DNA from: an uncultured Lachnospiraceae bacterium
GTDB lineage: Bacteria; Bacillota; Clostridia; Lachnospirales; Lachnospiraceae
Assembly (NCBI GenBank): GCA_902773435.1
Contig: CACYEN010000098.1
Location: forward strand, 1 to 34,106
Length of the DNA: 34,106 nucleotides
Direction of reading: 5' to 3'
Each line of letters begins with the position of its first letter. The stretch's first letter is position 1. A program made the translations under genes and the position numbers. Under the pieces are notes generated by a model, which was not told the origin of the DNA, searched no databases, and saw nothing but the letters and a program-made list of their open reading frames with translations. Positions 6,798-15,401 of this stretch are shown one piece after another.

Positions 6798-7693
6798 TTA
6801 ATTCCGCCTATTTCATGAGCATGCTGATCAGCGGCCTCAAGCTGGGCAGTATCTACGCGATCGTCGCGATCGGTTATTCCATCGTCTACGGCATCCTCCG
6901 CCTGATCAACTTCGCCCACGGCGACATCATGACCATCGGCGTCTACATCATCCTGATGCTGATGAATCAGGCCGGCGTGCCGATTCCGGCGGCGCTCCTT
7001 ATCTCCGTCGCGTTCAGCGTCGGCGTCGGCCTCCTGATCGAGCGTCTCGCCTACCGGCCGCTCCGCGACGCGTCGGAGGAGACGACCCTCATCTCCTCGC
7101 TCGCGGTGTCCGCGCTGCTCCAGAACATGCTTCAGATGGTCTTCTCCGCCCAGCGTCAGCCGTTCATGCTGCCCGAAGCGCTGAGGACGACGCATAAGAT
7201 CGGCATCGTCAATCTGTCGACGATCAACATCATCACATTTATCTCCACAGCGATCTTCCTCGTCATCCTTCACCTGGTCCTCACGAAGACCCGGATCGGC
7301 ACCGCCATGCGGGCCTGCTCGGAAAATCTCCGGGCGGCGAGACTCATGGGCGTGAACGTCAACCGCGTCGTCATGACCGCGTTCGCGATCGGCTCGGGAC
7401 TCGCGGTCATCGCAGGCTTCCTCCTCGCCGGGGAGTATAAGACAGTCTATCCGTCGCTCGGCTTCGTCCCCGGACTCAAGGCCTTCTGTGCCGCGGTCAT
7501 CGGGGGCATCGGTAGTCTCGGCGGCGCCGTGACCGGCGCGTTCATCATTGGCATCGCCGAGATGCTCTTCGCCGGCCTTGTCCCGACCACAATGACCGCC
7601 TACAGAGACGCGTTCGTGTTCCTTCTCATGGTGATCGTCCTGCTGTTCCGCCCGAACGGACTGTTCGGCGGCAGTGAGACGGCGAGAAGCTGA
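6794..7693 (+). CDS. livH: Branched-chain amino acid-type ABC transporter permease LivH
   Basis: A 299-residue integral membrane protein with about eight hydrophobic segments. The family hallmarks are visible: GSIYAIVAIGYSIVYGILRLINFAHGD near the start, LIERLAYRPLR, TRIGTAMRACSENLRAARLMGVN (the loop that contacts the ATPases), and the Gly-rich AAVIGGIGSLGGAVTG near the end, followed by LFRPNGLFG. It forms one half of the transport channel with LivM. It starts within the ATGA overlap with livF. Confidence 0.95.
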   Translation: MINSAYFMSMLISGLKLGSIYAIVAIGYSIVYGILRLINFAHGDIMTIGVYIILMLMNQAGVPIPAALLISVAFSVGVGLLIERLAYRPLRDASEETTLISSLAVSALLQNMLQMVFSAQRQPFMLPEALRTTHKIGIVNLSTINIITFISTAIFLVILHLVLTKTRIGTAMRACSENLRAARLMGVNVNRVVMTAFAIGSGLAVIAGFLLAGEYKTVYPSLGFVPGLKAFCAAVIGGIGSLGGAVTGAFIIGIAEMLFAGLVPTTMTAYRDAFVFLLMVIVLLFRPNGLFGGSETARS

Positions 7694-7719
7694 TTATTGC
7701 CGGGGAGGTGACATTTTTT

Positions 7720-8820
7720 ATGAATAAGACATACCGAATCACCGACTGCAGCCTGTTCCGGCTGATCGTATTCGTCATCGTGCCGCTGATCATCCTCATC
7801 CGCTGCGCGATGCAGCCGACAAGCTACATTACCGGAATCGTCATCACGATGGGCATCTACATCGTGCTCGCGGCGAGCCTCAACCTGATCAACGGGTTTT
7901 CGGGGATGTTCTCCATGGGCCACGCGGCGTTCATGGCGATCGGCGCCTACATCGCAGCGTTCTTCACGCTCGCGCCTCAGGTCAAGGAAAACATGACGCC
8001 CGGCCTTCCCGCCTGGCTCATCAACCTTCAGATCCCGCTCGCGCCCGCGCTCCTCATCGGCGGAGCCGCCGCCGCGCTCGTCGCGCTCATCGTCGGCTTC
8101 CCCGTGGTCCGCACGAAGGGCCATTACCTCTCGGTCGTGACGCTCGCGCTCATCGTCGTGGTCCGCGCGGTCATCGACAACCAGGGCGACATCACTCACG
8201 GTTCCCGCGGCCTCACCGGCCTGCCGGCGAAATCGACGATTCTCTCCGTCTACATCGCGGTCGTGGTCACGCTCTTCGTCCTCTACCGGATCACTCACTC
8301 CGATTACGGGCGGGGACTCATCGCGATGCGGGACGACCCGGTCGCGGCGCAGACCCTCGGGATCAACCTCGTCAAAAAGAAGATCTCCTGCTTCGCGATC
8401 AGCGCCTTCTTCGCGGGTATCGGCGGCGGCCTCTGGGGGCATTACCTGACGACGATCTCGGCGTCGAACTTCTACTTCTCGAAGAGCTTCGATATCGTGG
8501 AAATGAGCATCATCGGGGGCATGTTCTCCCTGAGCGGCTCGATTCCCGGCGCGATGTTCTACACGATCGTCCCCGAGTTTCTCGCGCCGCTCGAAAGCGG
8601 CTTCAATCTCGGGGGGATCAGGCTTCCGACCATGTTCGGTCTTTCCAATATCATAATGGCGGTTCTCCTGATCGTTCTGATCATTTTCAGGGGGCAGGGG
8701 ATCATGGGGACGAGCGAGATCATTCTCGACACCTGGTTTTCGAAGGACACGTATCTCGCCCCGTTCCGAAAGGAGGAATATCAGAGACTTGCCGGAGTCT
8801 TCCGGAAGAAGTCTTCCTGA
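7720..8820 (+). CDS. livM: Branched-chain amino acid-type ABC transporter permease LivM
   Basis: A 366-residue permease with about nine to ten membrane segments. Marks of LivM are AASLNLINGFSGMFSMGHAAFMAIGAYIAA, VVRTKGHYLSVVTLALI, TGLPAKS, the ATPase-contacting loop GRGLIAMRDDPVAAQTLGIN, and GGMFSLSGSIPGA. The start is ATG 7720, with GGGGAGG at 7702-7708; an earlier GTG at 7708 overlaps the ribosome site itself and is unlikely. Only 26 bases separate it from livH. The tail after the last membrane segment is a short, charged cytoplasmic extension of about 40 residues. Confidence 0.94.
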   Translation: MNKTYRITDCSLFRLIVFVIVPLIILIRCAMQPTSYITGIVITMGIYIVLAASLNLINGFSGMFSMGHAAFMAIGAYIAAFFTLAPQVKENMTPGLPAWLINLQIPLAPALLIGGAAAALVALIVGFPVVRTKGHYLSVVTLALIVVVRAVIDNQGDITHGSRGLTGLPAKSTILSVYIAVVVTLFVLYRITHSDYGRGLIAMRDDPVAAQTLGINLVKKKISCFAISAFFAGIGGGLWGHYLTTISASNFYFSKSFDIVEMSIIGGMFSLSGSIPGAMFYTIVPEFLAPLESGFNLGGIRLPTMFGLSNIIMAVLLIVLIIFRGQGIMGTSEIILDTWFSKDTYLAPFRKEEYQRLAGVFRKKSS

Positions 8821-8900
8821 TAGATCAGGGTTCGGGAAGCCGTCGGCGGACGGGTCCCCGGCCTAAACAATGCTTCAGTTGAGTAAAAGGAGGTAGTACA

Positions 8901-10061
8901 ATGAGAAAACACGCGTTAATGAGAAAAGCCGCCTGCGTTGCCCTGACCGCTGCCATGACGCTTGCCATGGCCGGGACAGCCGCGTTCGCTGACGAACCGA
9001 TCGTCGTCGGCGGCATCTTCAATATCACAGGCGATCAGTCATCGCTCGACGAGCCGACCCAGCAGGGCTTTGAACTCGCGATCGAAGAGATAAACGCCGC
9101 GGGTGGCGTAAACGGAAAGATGCTTGAAGCTGTCTATGACGACGGCAAGACGGACACCGCGGTCTGCGCGAGCAACGCCAAGAAGCAGATCAACAACGAC
9201 GGCGCGGTCGTTCTCGCCGGATTCTCCGACAGCGATTTCGCCTATGCCGCCGGCGCTGTCGCCCAGGAAGCGGGCGTGCCGTTCGTGTTCACGGGCGCCA
9301 CGACCCCTGATATCCCGTCGACAGTCGGCGACTGCGCGTTCCTCTGCGCGTTCGGCGACGACGTCTGCGCTCACGCCGGCGCTGACTACGCGGTCGAGGA
9401 GCTCGGCGCGAAGACGGCCTATGTCCTCACCGACAACTCCATGAGCTACACCACGAACCTCTCCGACTACTTCATCGAGCGGTTTGAGGAGCTCGGCGGA
9501 GAGATCGTCCTTCAGGACTACTTCGCGAGCGGCGACTATGACTACTCCGCCCAGATCGCCCGCTATCAGGCGCTCGGCGAAGAAGCCGGCATCCTCTTCA
9601 TGGCGACCGGCCCGGACGACGCCAGCACAGTCATCGAGCAGTACCGCTCCGCGGGCGTCACGGGACCGATGATCTCCGGCGACGGCTGGGATACGGATCT
9701 CTGGGGTGTCGCGGGTGATCTCGCAAACCAGGACGTCTATGTCTGCACGCATTTCTCATCCGACGACGACAGCGAAGCGGTCCAGGGCTTCCTCAGCGCC
9801 TATGAGGAGAAGTACGGCAAGGCTCCCGAGAACGCGTTCGCGGCGCTCGGATACGACACGGCTTACCTCATCGCCTCCGCGATCGAAGCGTGCGGCGACG
9901 ACGTGACTCCGGCCGCGATCCGCGACGCGCTTGAGAACACGCAGGACTTCCCGGGCATCACCGGAACGATCTCCTACTCCGCTGAGACGCACGTCCCGGA
10001 CAAAACTGTCGTGGTCTGCCAGGCGGAAGACGGCCTGCTGAAGTTCCGCAAGAACATCTGA
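8901..10061 (+). CDS. Branched-chain amino acid-type ABC transporter substrate-binding protein
   Basis: A 386-residue secreted binding protein of the LivJ/LivK type (Peripla_BP_6 fold). Residues 1-30 form a Sec signal peptide ending in AAFA. The mature part starts IVVGGIFNITGDQSS, then GFELAIEEINAAGGVNGK and VYDDGKTDTAVCASNAKKQI, which match the family; AGILFMATGPDD and ITGTISYSAETHVPDKTVVV near the end are also typical. No lipobox Cys follows the signal peptide, unusual for a Gram-positive binding protein, which is normally a lipoprotein. AAAGGAGG lies eight bases upstream of the start. Its ligand is a branched-chain or other small amino acid or amide; the creatininase and asparaginase downstream make an amide-type ligand possible. 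Confidence 0.93.
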   Translation: MRKHALMRKAACVALTAAMTLAMAGTAAFADEPIVVGGIFNITGDQSSLDEPTQQGFELAIEEINAAGGVNGKMLEAVYDDGKTDTAVCASNAKKQINNDGAVVLAGFSDSDFAYAAGAVAQEAGVPFVFTGATTPDIPSTVGDCAFLCAFGDDVCAHAGADYAVEELGAKTAYVLTDNSMSYTTNLSDYFIERFEELGGEIVLQDYFASGDYDYSAQIARYQALGEEAGILFMATGPDDASTVIEQYRSAGVTGPMISGDGWDTDLWGVAGDLANQDVYVCTHFSSDDDSEAVQGFLSAYEEKYGKAPENAFAALGYDTAYLIASAIEACGDDVTPAAIRDALENTQDFPGITGTISYSAETHVPDKTVVVCQAEDGLLKFRKNI

Positions 10062-10115
10062 TCCTTTTATGACCGGACGTGACCGCATCGCGGTCATCGG
10101 AGAAATACGACAACA

Positions 10116-10149
10116 GGGATTTCCGGGCGCGTGATGCCCCGGAAATCCC
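10116..10149 (+). other. Intergenic hairpin between binding protein and creatininase genes
   Basis: GGGATTTCCGGG (10116-10127) and CCCGGAAATCCC (10138-10149) are a perfect 12-base inverted repeat around a ten-base loop. No T-run follows, so it is more likely an mRNA-stabilising or processing stem that sets the high level of the binding-protein message apart from the downstream genes. Confidence 0.55.
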
Positions 10150-10172
10150 GCAAAAGAAAGAAGGAATCGGCT

Positions 10173-10934
10173 ATGGCTAACAATGAACTTCTGAAACTCA
10201 CCGCTCACCAGGTCAGGGAGAGAAAGTTTGACAAGGTGATCCTCGCCGTCGGATCCTGTGAGGCGCACGGCAGTCATCTCGCGGAAGGGACGGACACGCT
10301 CGTGTCCTACATGCTCTCCTGCAAAATCGCGGAGAAGGTGGACAACATGCTGGTGCTGCCGCCGATCACGGTCGGATACAGCGCCCACTATGACACGTTC
10401 CCGTTCACGCTGACCCTGAGCTACGACACCGTGACGGCCGTCATCTACGACATGATCGAGTCCGTCATCCGAAACGGCGTCAACCACATCTTCATCATGA
10501 ACGGACACGACGGCAACATCGCTCCGATCGAGATCGCGACGCGAAAGATCAAGGAGAAGTACCCCGAGGCCAGAATGGTTTCGCTCCCGGCGTGGTGGGT
10601 GACCGCGGGCGAGCTGCTTCCGCCTGACACCTTCGAGGTGTGGGACGGTCTCGGACACGCCGGCGAGGGCGAAAGTTCCATCGCCTACTATCTGTATCCG
10701 CAGTGGAACGAGCCGGACCAGGCCAAGGGCTGGGTTCCGGATATGCTTCCGAAGTACGTCGACGTCAAGTGGGATTTCGCTGAACTCACGGACTGTGCCG
10801 CCACCGGTGATCCGACGAAGGCAACTCCGGAGAAAGGCGAGAAGATGACCGAGGTTCTGGTCAACGCGTGCGTGGAGGCGATCAACGAGCTCGACGCCTG
10901 CGGATGGGATTACAGGACAAAGGGCATCCGTTAA
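10173..10934 (+). CDS. Creatininase family amidohydrolase
   Basis: A 253-residue protein of the creatininase superfamily, which hydrolyses cyclic or linear amides using a two-metal site. VGSCEAHGSHLAEGTDT (26-42) gives the likely ligands Glu30, His32 and Asp41; IMNGHDGN (108-115) gives His112, and GHAGEGESS (161-169) the last acidic motif. As I recall, true creatininase has a Glu two residues after the NGH His; here it is Gly, so creatinine hydrolysis is not implied and the subfamily is open (MftE and ArfB are relatives of other function). The start at ATG 10173 has AAGGA eight bases upstream; an earlier ATG at 10131 lies in the preceding hairpin region. It is probably read from the liv operon and ends at a terminator. 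Confidence 0.85.
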   Translation: MANNELLKLTAHQVRERKFDKVILAVGSCEAHGSHLAEGTDTLVSYMLSCKIAEKVDNMLVLPPITVGYSAHYDTFPFTLTLSYDTVTAVIYDMIESVIRNGVNHIFIMNGHDGNIAPIEIATRKIKEKYPEARMVSLPAWWVTAGELLPPDTFEVWDGLGHAGEGESSIAYYLYPQWNEPDQAKGWVPDMLPKYVDVKWDFAELTDCAATGDPTKATPEKGEKMTEVLVNACVEAINELDACGWDYRTKGIR

Positions 10935-10944
10935 CGACGCAATA

Positions 10945-10988
10945 AGAGGAGGCAGAGATCCGCGGAGGTATCTCTGTCTCCTCTTTTT
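10945..10988 (+). terminator. Terminator after the creatininase gene
   Basis: AGAGGAGGCAGAGAT (10945-10959) pairs with ATCTCTGTCTCCTCT (10970-10984), 15 pairs with one G-U, followed by TTTTT (10984-10988). It sits 50 bases before the asparaginase start, so asparaginase is expressed by read-through or by a promoter not recognised here. Confidence 0.85.
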
Positions 10989-11037
10989 AACGCAGCGCAT
11001 CTAAGCGGACGCAGACCATGAAATGAAGGAGGCTGCT

Positions 11038-12018
11038 ATGCCTGACAGACATCCGAAAGTAGTGATTTACACAACGGGCGGGACCATCCAGTGCTCGAAA
11101 GACGCGATCAGCGGGAAGGTCACCCCCGCGATGACCGGCTCCCAGATGCTCGAGCGGCTGACCGCGCTGCGCGAACACTTTGACATCGAGGTGCACGAGA
11201 TCTTTAACATGCCCGGCTCAGACCTCACCCTTCAGGACGGGCTCGCCCTGGCGAAATCTCTCCGCGAGACCGAGCTTCGGGACGATATCGACGGCATCGT
11301 CGTGCTCCAGGGGACCGACACGATGGACGAGATCCCCTACTTCATCAACGTGACCGTCGGATGCGCGAAGCCGATCGTCTTCACCGGTTCGATGAAGAGT
11401 TCCCGCGATCTCTACAGCGACGCCCTCGGAAATGTCTATGGCGCCGCAACCGTCGCCTCCGACCCCCACTCCGTCGGCAGAGGCGTGCTCGTCTATTTCA
11501 ACGAGACAATCTTCTCCGCGGACGACGTGAACAAGTACCACTCCAGCAGAATCGACGCCTTCCGTTCGCCGCTCGGCCCCCTCGGCAGCATCGTCGAGGA
11601 CAGGGTCCGCTACTACAGAAGCAACGTCCAGGGGCCGGTCTATCCTGCCGAAGACGTGGATATCCCGGTTCCGATCATGAAGTGCTATGCCGGCGTGAGC
11701 CGGGATATCTTCGACTACCTCGTCAGCTCGGGAAGCCGGGCAGTTGTGATCGAGGGATACGGCACAGGCAACATCCCTTACTATCTGTCGGATCCCGTGA
11801 GGGCCGCCGTGGAGAACGGCGTCATCGTCGTCGTCACGACGCGCTGCGTCGACGGCGAGAGCTACGCCTGTTACAATTACGTCGGAGGCGGAGCCCAGCT
11901 CGAGGAATTCGGCGTCATTCTGAGCGGGGAACTGAACGCGATCAAGAGCAGGATCCTGCTGATCGCGATGCTGTCGGTCGGAAAGACCGAAGAAGAGATC
12001 AGGGACGCTTTCCGCTGA
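11038..12018 (+). CDS. L-asparaginase (type I/II family)
   Basis: A 326-residue asparaginase that hydrolyses asparagine to aspartate and ammonia. TTGGTIQ (12-18) carries the nucleophile Thr, and VVLQGTDTMDEIPYF carries the second Thr-Asp pair; TGSMKSS gives the catalytic Lys region. GYGTGNIP and VTTRCVDGES in the C-terminal domain are also typical. There is no signal peptide, so it acts in the cytoplasm. The start is ATG 11038 because AAGGAGG (11026-11032) lies directly upstream; an ATG at 11023 precedes that ribosome site. With the transporter and creatininase upstream it suggests use of an imported amide or amino acid as nitrogen source. Confidence 0.93.
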   Translation: MPDRHPKVVIYTTGGTIQCSKDAISGKVTPAMTGSQMLERLTALREHFDIEVHEIFNMPGSDLTLQDGLALAKSLRETELRDDIDGIVVLQGTDTMDEIPYFINVTVGCAKPIVFTGSMKSSRDLYSDALGNVYGAATVASDPHSVGRGVLVYFNETIFSADDVNKYHSSRIDAFRSPLGPLGSIVEDRVRYYRSNVQGPVYPAEDVDIPVPIMKCYAGVSRDIFDYLVSSGSRAVVIEGYGTGNIPYYLSDPVRAAVENGVIVVVTTRCVDGESYACYNYVGGGAQLEEFGVILSGELNAIKSRILLIAMLSVGKTEEEIRDAFR

Positions 12019-12060
12019 AAGGGTGAAAAACAGCGGGAATTGACAGTACTCCGGGTTTAT

Positions 12061-12101
12061 GATCCTGAGATCAGGATCCATCCGGAGCTCAGGATCCGGA
12101 T
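12061..12101. other. Palindrome-rich convergent gap
   Basis: Two short inverted repeats, GATCCT/AGGATC (12061-12078) and ATCCGGA/TCCGGAT (12080-12101), share a TCAGGATCC word. They lie between convergent genes and could form the 3' ends of both transcripts, but neither is followed by a T-run. Confidence 0.35.
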
Positions 12102-12703
12102 CAGACTCCGGGTTCGCCGCCCTCGCACAGGACGGCCTCCGGGACGCTGAAAGTCCCGTCGGAAAGCTCCGCGGCATAGACGCCGCATGTGGGAATATAC
12201 CGGGACCAGTAAGCCCCGTCCGACCCGGGCGTCAGGTACTCCAGGGCGCCCTTCAGCGCGATCGCGTGCGTCGCGACAAGGATCGTTCCGGCATCCTCGC
12301 CCTTCAGCGACTCCGTGAATTCTCCCATCCGGCTCACGACGTGAGCAAGGGTCTCCATGCCGTCCGGCGCTGGATTCCGCACAAAATCACTGAAAAACCG
12401 GATGAGCTCCGGAGGCGGGTTCTCAAGACTTATGCCCTCGTAGGGCCCGTAATCCATCTCGAGGAGCCGGTCGTCGCACACAATCTCCGCGTCATCCCCG
12501 GCGATGATCCGAGCGGTCTGCACAGCCCTCGTGAGCGGGCTGGAGAAGACCCTGTCGAACCGGATCCCCCTCTCCGCGAAGAAGTCCCTCACCCTCATGA
12601 CCTGCCTCTCTCCCGTCCCGTCGAGCGGCATATCGCTCCTTCCCTGGAGCCGCTTCTCCCGGTTTTTCGACGTCTGGCCGTGGCGCACAAAATAGACTGT
12701 CAT
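12101..12703 (-). CDS. Histidine phosphatase family protein (phosphoglycerate-mutase-like)
   Basis: A 200-residue cytoplasmic phosphatase. VRHGQT (6-11) holds the phospho-acceptor His8 and the RHG motif; FSSPLTRAVQTA (53-64) carries the second Arg; Glu82 in LEMDYGPYEG is the likely proton donor; ATHAI (144-148) holds the second catalytic His. Such proteins dephosphorylate small metabolites (for example CobC, PhoE, GpmB-like), and the substrate cannot be told. The final segment after ATHAI (about residues 150-200) is a normal length for the family. GGAGGAG precedes the start by six bases. It follows the SpoIIE-like phosphatase gene by 42 bases and is probably co-transcribed. Confidence 0.9.
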   Translation of the reverse strand: MTVYFVRHGQTSKNREKRLQGRSDMPLDGTGERQVMRVRDFFAERGIRFDRVFSSPLTRAVQTARIIAGDDAEIVCDDRLLEMDYGPYEGISLENPPPELIRFFSDFVRNPAPDGMETLAHVVSRMGEFTESLKGEDAGTILVATHAIALKGALEYLTPGSDGAYWSRYIPTCGVYAAELSDGTFSVPEAVLCEGGEPGV

Positions 12704-12745
12704 CGGCAGCTCCTCCCCCGAACCGGATCCTCCCGCGCCATACCG

Positions 12746-14557
12746 TCACTCATCATTTTTCTCCAGTCCGTTGTACCTGAAGCAGAGCATCGTGATGTCG
12801 TCAAACTGCTCCGCCCCTCCGGCAAAATCCCGGATTTCGGCCATCATGCTGCTGATAACGCGCCTGGGATCGACATTCTTCTGCCTGTTCAGCGCTCTCA
12901 GCATGCGGTCCGTGCCGAACAGCACGTTCTTCCGGTTCGCGGCTTCCGTGACACCGTCGGTATAGACAAAGAGGCTTCCGCCGGGCTCGATCTCGAATTC
13001 GTGTTCCCGGAACCTGCTTTCCAGCATTGCTCCCACGGGGAGTGAATGGCGGTAGACAACGAGCTCGTAGTCCCCGCCCGGACGGCAGAGCGCGGGGTGC
13101 TCGTGGCCCGCGTTCGCCGCGATGCCCCTGCCGGTCGCAAGGTCAATCACCGCGAGCCAGACCGTGACGAACATGTCTTCCCCGTTCCCCTCGCAGATCT
13201 GACTGTTCACATTGGCGAGCGCCGCGGCAGGGCTGTCCCCGCCGGTGATACGGTTCTTGATCAGGATCTTCGCCACCATCATCATCAGCGCGGCGGGAAC
13301 TCCTTTTCCCGACACGTCTGCCATCACGAGTGCCAGATGTTCGTCGTCGACCATGAAGAAATCGTAGAAATCTCCTCCCACTTCCCTCGCCGGCGTCATG
13401 GAGGCGAAGATGTCGAACTCCTTTCTGTCGGGATAGGGCGGGAATTTCGACGGGAGCTGGCTTCTCTGGATCACCTTCGCCATCTCCAGCTCCGTTCCGA
13501 TCCGCTCCTTCTCCACCGTAACCGCGCGGACCTCGTCGGTGTAGCGGTCAATCTCATGGGTCATCCCGGTAAAGCTGCGGGCCAGATAGCCGATTTCATT
13601 ATCCGACCTGCAGATTTTCATCAGGTTCTTATCCGCTTCTTCGCTGGATTTATTCTGCTCGTACTCCTGCACGCTCTTCTGCAGGCGTCCGATCGGCCGC
13701 ATCACCACCAGCAGGAGGAGGATGAGGATCAGCGCGCATGTGACGCCGAGGTAAAGCCATGTGCGCCTGGTAACCCTGGATGCCTCCTCGTACATCTGGT
13801 TCTCGACGAGCCCCGCGGACACACTCACGCAGATCAGACAGCAGAGTCTGTTTTCCCGATAAACGGGACGGTAGAAGAGCACGTCCCCGGCATTTCTCCC
13901 TGACGCGACCTCCATCGTTTTCAGGTCCTCCACCTCTTTTGCCTGCCCCGCTTCCTCGAGAAGCTCCTGAACTTTCGAGTAGTGCTCCTCGCGAAGCGTG
14001 ATAATGCTCCCTTCATAGTAGGTTGTCTCGTCACTCGCGTCGTCGTTTCCGCGGAACGGAAGGAAGATCTGGTTGTCCCCGAGCATCACGGCACAGAAGA
14101 TTCCGTTCGTGCGGTATGTCGAGGCGACGCTGTCAAACTCCTGTACGATCGATACATGGCAGAATTCCGCGAACTTCTTCTGCAGATCGTCGGATAAAGT
14201 GCTGAGCTCCTCCGGAGTAATATACTGTTCGTTGAGTTCATAGAACAGTTTGTGGGCTTCCCTCCATTTTCCGTCTGCATCCCCTTCGTATTCCGGGGCA
14301 AGGTCCAGCTGCAGCCAGTTCTCCGTCCAGTAATCCAGAAGCCAGGGAAGGGCTTCGTACGACTGCATCCTGTCATTCAGGAACGCGGTCACTTTATCAC
14401 TCGCTGACGTGGCGCTGGCCAGGTACATCCGGCTGTAACTGAGCGCTGTGTCAAAGAAATTCAGAAGCACGACGACACCGAACATCAGCATCACGGAGAT
14501 ACCGACGTTCACCAGCAGGTGTCTTCTTCGCGTCTTTTTCCCGTTCCCTTTTTCCAT
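12746..14557 (-). CDS. Membrane-bound SpoIIE/RsbU-like PP2C phosphatase with HAMP domain
   Basis: A 603-residue signalling protein. Membrane segment 1 is at about 14-36, followed by an extracytoplasmic sensor region to about 265 that I cannot assign, membrane segment 2 at about 266-285, and a HAMP-like linker (MRPIGRLQKSVQEYEQ to MTHEIDRYTDEV). The C-terminal 240 residues are a SpoIIE-type PP2C domain: QRSQLPSKFPPYP, AREVGGDFYDFF and LVMADVSGKGVPAA with the metal-binding Asp residues, ending in FDDITMLCFRY. Such proteins dephosphorylate anti-sigma-factor antagonists and so switch on a stress or sporulation sigma factor in response to an outside signal. No antagonist or anti-sigma gene is adjacent. 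ATG 14557 is preferred over 14563 because AGGGG lies six bases upstream. Confidence 0.9.
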   Translation of the reverse strand: MEKGNGKKTRRRHLLVNVGISVMLMFGVVVLLNFFDTALSYSRMYLASATSASDKVTAFLNDRMQSYEALPWLLDYWTENWLQLDLAPEYEGDADGKWREAHKLFYELNEQYITPEELSTLSDDLQKKFAEFCHVSIVQEFDSVASTYRTNGIFCAVMLGDNQIFLPFRGNDDASDETTYYEGSIITLREEHYSKVQELLEEAGQAKEVEDLKTMEVASGRNAGDVLFYRPVYRENRLCCLICVSVSAGLVENQMYEEASRVTRRTWLYLGVTCALILILLLLVVMRPIGRLQKSVQEYEQNKSSEEADKNLMKICRSDNEIGYLARSFTGMTHEIDRYTDEVRAVTVEKERIGTELEMAKVIQRSQLPSKFPPYPDRKEFDIFASMTPAREVGGDFYDFFMVDDEHLALVMADVSGKGVPAALMMMVAKILIKNRITGGDSPAAALANVNSQICEGNGEDMFVTVWLAVIDLATGRGIAANAGHEHPALCRPGGDYELVVYRHSLPVGAMLESRFREHEFEIEPGGSLFVYTDGVTEAANRKNVLFGTDRMLRALNRQKNVDPRRVISSMMAEIRDFAGGAEQFDDITMLCFRYNGLEKNDE

Positions 14558-14593
14558 CCTCATCCCCTGTCAGAAGCGATACTACTATCTATT

Positions 14594-14621
14594 ATTTTAA
14601 ACAAGTCAGACGATTTATCAA
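14594..14621 (-). promoter_or_regulatory. Promoter of the SpoIIE-like phosphatase gene
   Basis: On the minus strand TTGATA (14621-14616), a 16-base spacer and TAAAAT (14599-14594), in an A/T-rich patch. The start site would lie about 30 bases before the ATG. A GC-rich inverted repeat lies upstream near 14665-14685, between this promoter and the methyltransferase gene, without a clear T-run. Confidence 0.55.
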
Positions 14622-14686
14622 CCGGAATCGTCCACCTGTCCCCGTTCCAATCGATTTTCCCGATCCCCGGCGCACCGGCGGGGAAC

Positions 14687-15358
14687 TTACCAGATAAACG
14701 GGATCACCTTATATCGCACCTTCTCCTTATACGCCGAATATCCTTCCAGCCCCTGCTCCAGAACCTTCTCCTCGTTCCGGATGCGCTTTCCGATGATGGG
14801 AATATACAGCAGGAGGATCAGGAACGAGATGGCGGAACCCAGCACGAGCGGCATTGACAGGAACAGCAGAAGCGTCGTCATATACATGGGATGACGGACG
14901 ATGCCGTAGAGTCCCGTATCGATCACCTTCTGGTCTTTCTGCACCTCCACGGTCCGGGACAGATAGGCGTTCTCCCGCAGCACCTCCGCGTACAGCGCAT
15001 AGGCGGACAGAAAGACGGCGGCAGCCGCAAAGGAGACCCACTCCGGCAGGATCAGCCAGCCAAACCTGCGGTTGAAGCCGGCGACAAGAAAGGCCGCCAG
15101 AAACATGAGCCCCGACATCAGGATCACCTGCTTCTGGTCGGCTTCCGTCTCCTTCACATTCAGCCGCTTCCGCAGCAGGTCCGGACTCTTCTTCATCATG
15201 AAAATGCCGGCAAAGAACATCGGAATGAAAAGAATCCCGAGAAACAGCCACGCCTGCCAGAAATCCCACGTCCCTGCAGGCAGGAACAGCAGAAGGCCCA
15301 CCAGCAGCAGGCCGCTCAGGAACTTGATGATCGCCTGTCTGAATAATTCCGCATCCAT
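14687..15358 (-). CDS. ICMT/PEMT-like membrane methyltransferase
   Basis: A 223-residue protein with about five membrane segments. The C-terminal half has the isoprenylcysteine-carboxyl / phospholipid methyltransferase signature: DTGLYGIVRHPMYMTTLLL followed by a hydrophobic stretch, then RIRNEEKVLEQGLEGYSAYKEKVRYKVIPFIW. The RHPMY and EE motifs form the AdoMet site. In bacteria these proteins methylate membrane or exported small substrates, and the acceptor is unknown. It lies 43 bases after the giant surface-protein gene on the same strand with no terminator in between, so it may be read from that transcript. The ribosome site is weak (GAGGG about 13 bases upstream). Confidence 0.8.
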   Translation of the reverse strand: MDAELFRQAIIKFLSGLLLVGLLLFLPAGTWDFWQAWLFLGILFIPMFFAGIFMMKKSPDLLRKRLNVKETEADQKQVILMSGLMFLAAFLVAGFNRRFGWLILPEWVSFAAAAVFLSAYALYAEVLRENAYLSRTVEVQKDQKVIDTGLYGIVRHPMYMTTLLLFLSMPLVLGSAISFLILLLYIPIIGKRIRNEEKVLEQGLEGYSAYKEKVRYKVIPFIW

Positions 15359-15401
15359 CGTCCGTATAAATCCCTCACACCCGATAAAATACCACTTCGC
15401 C

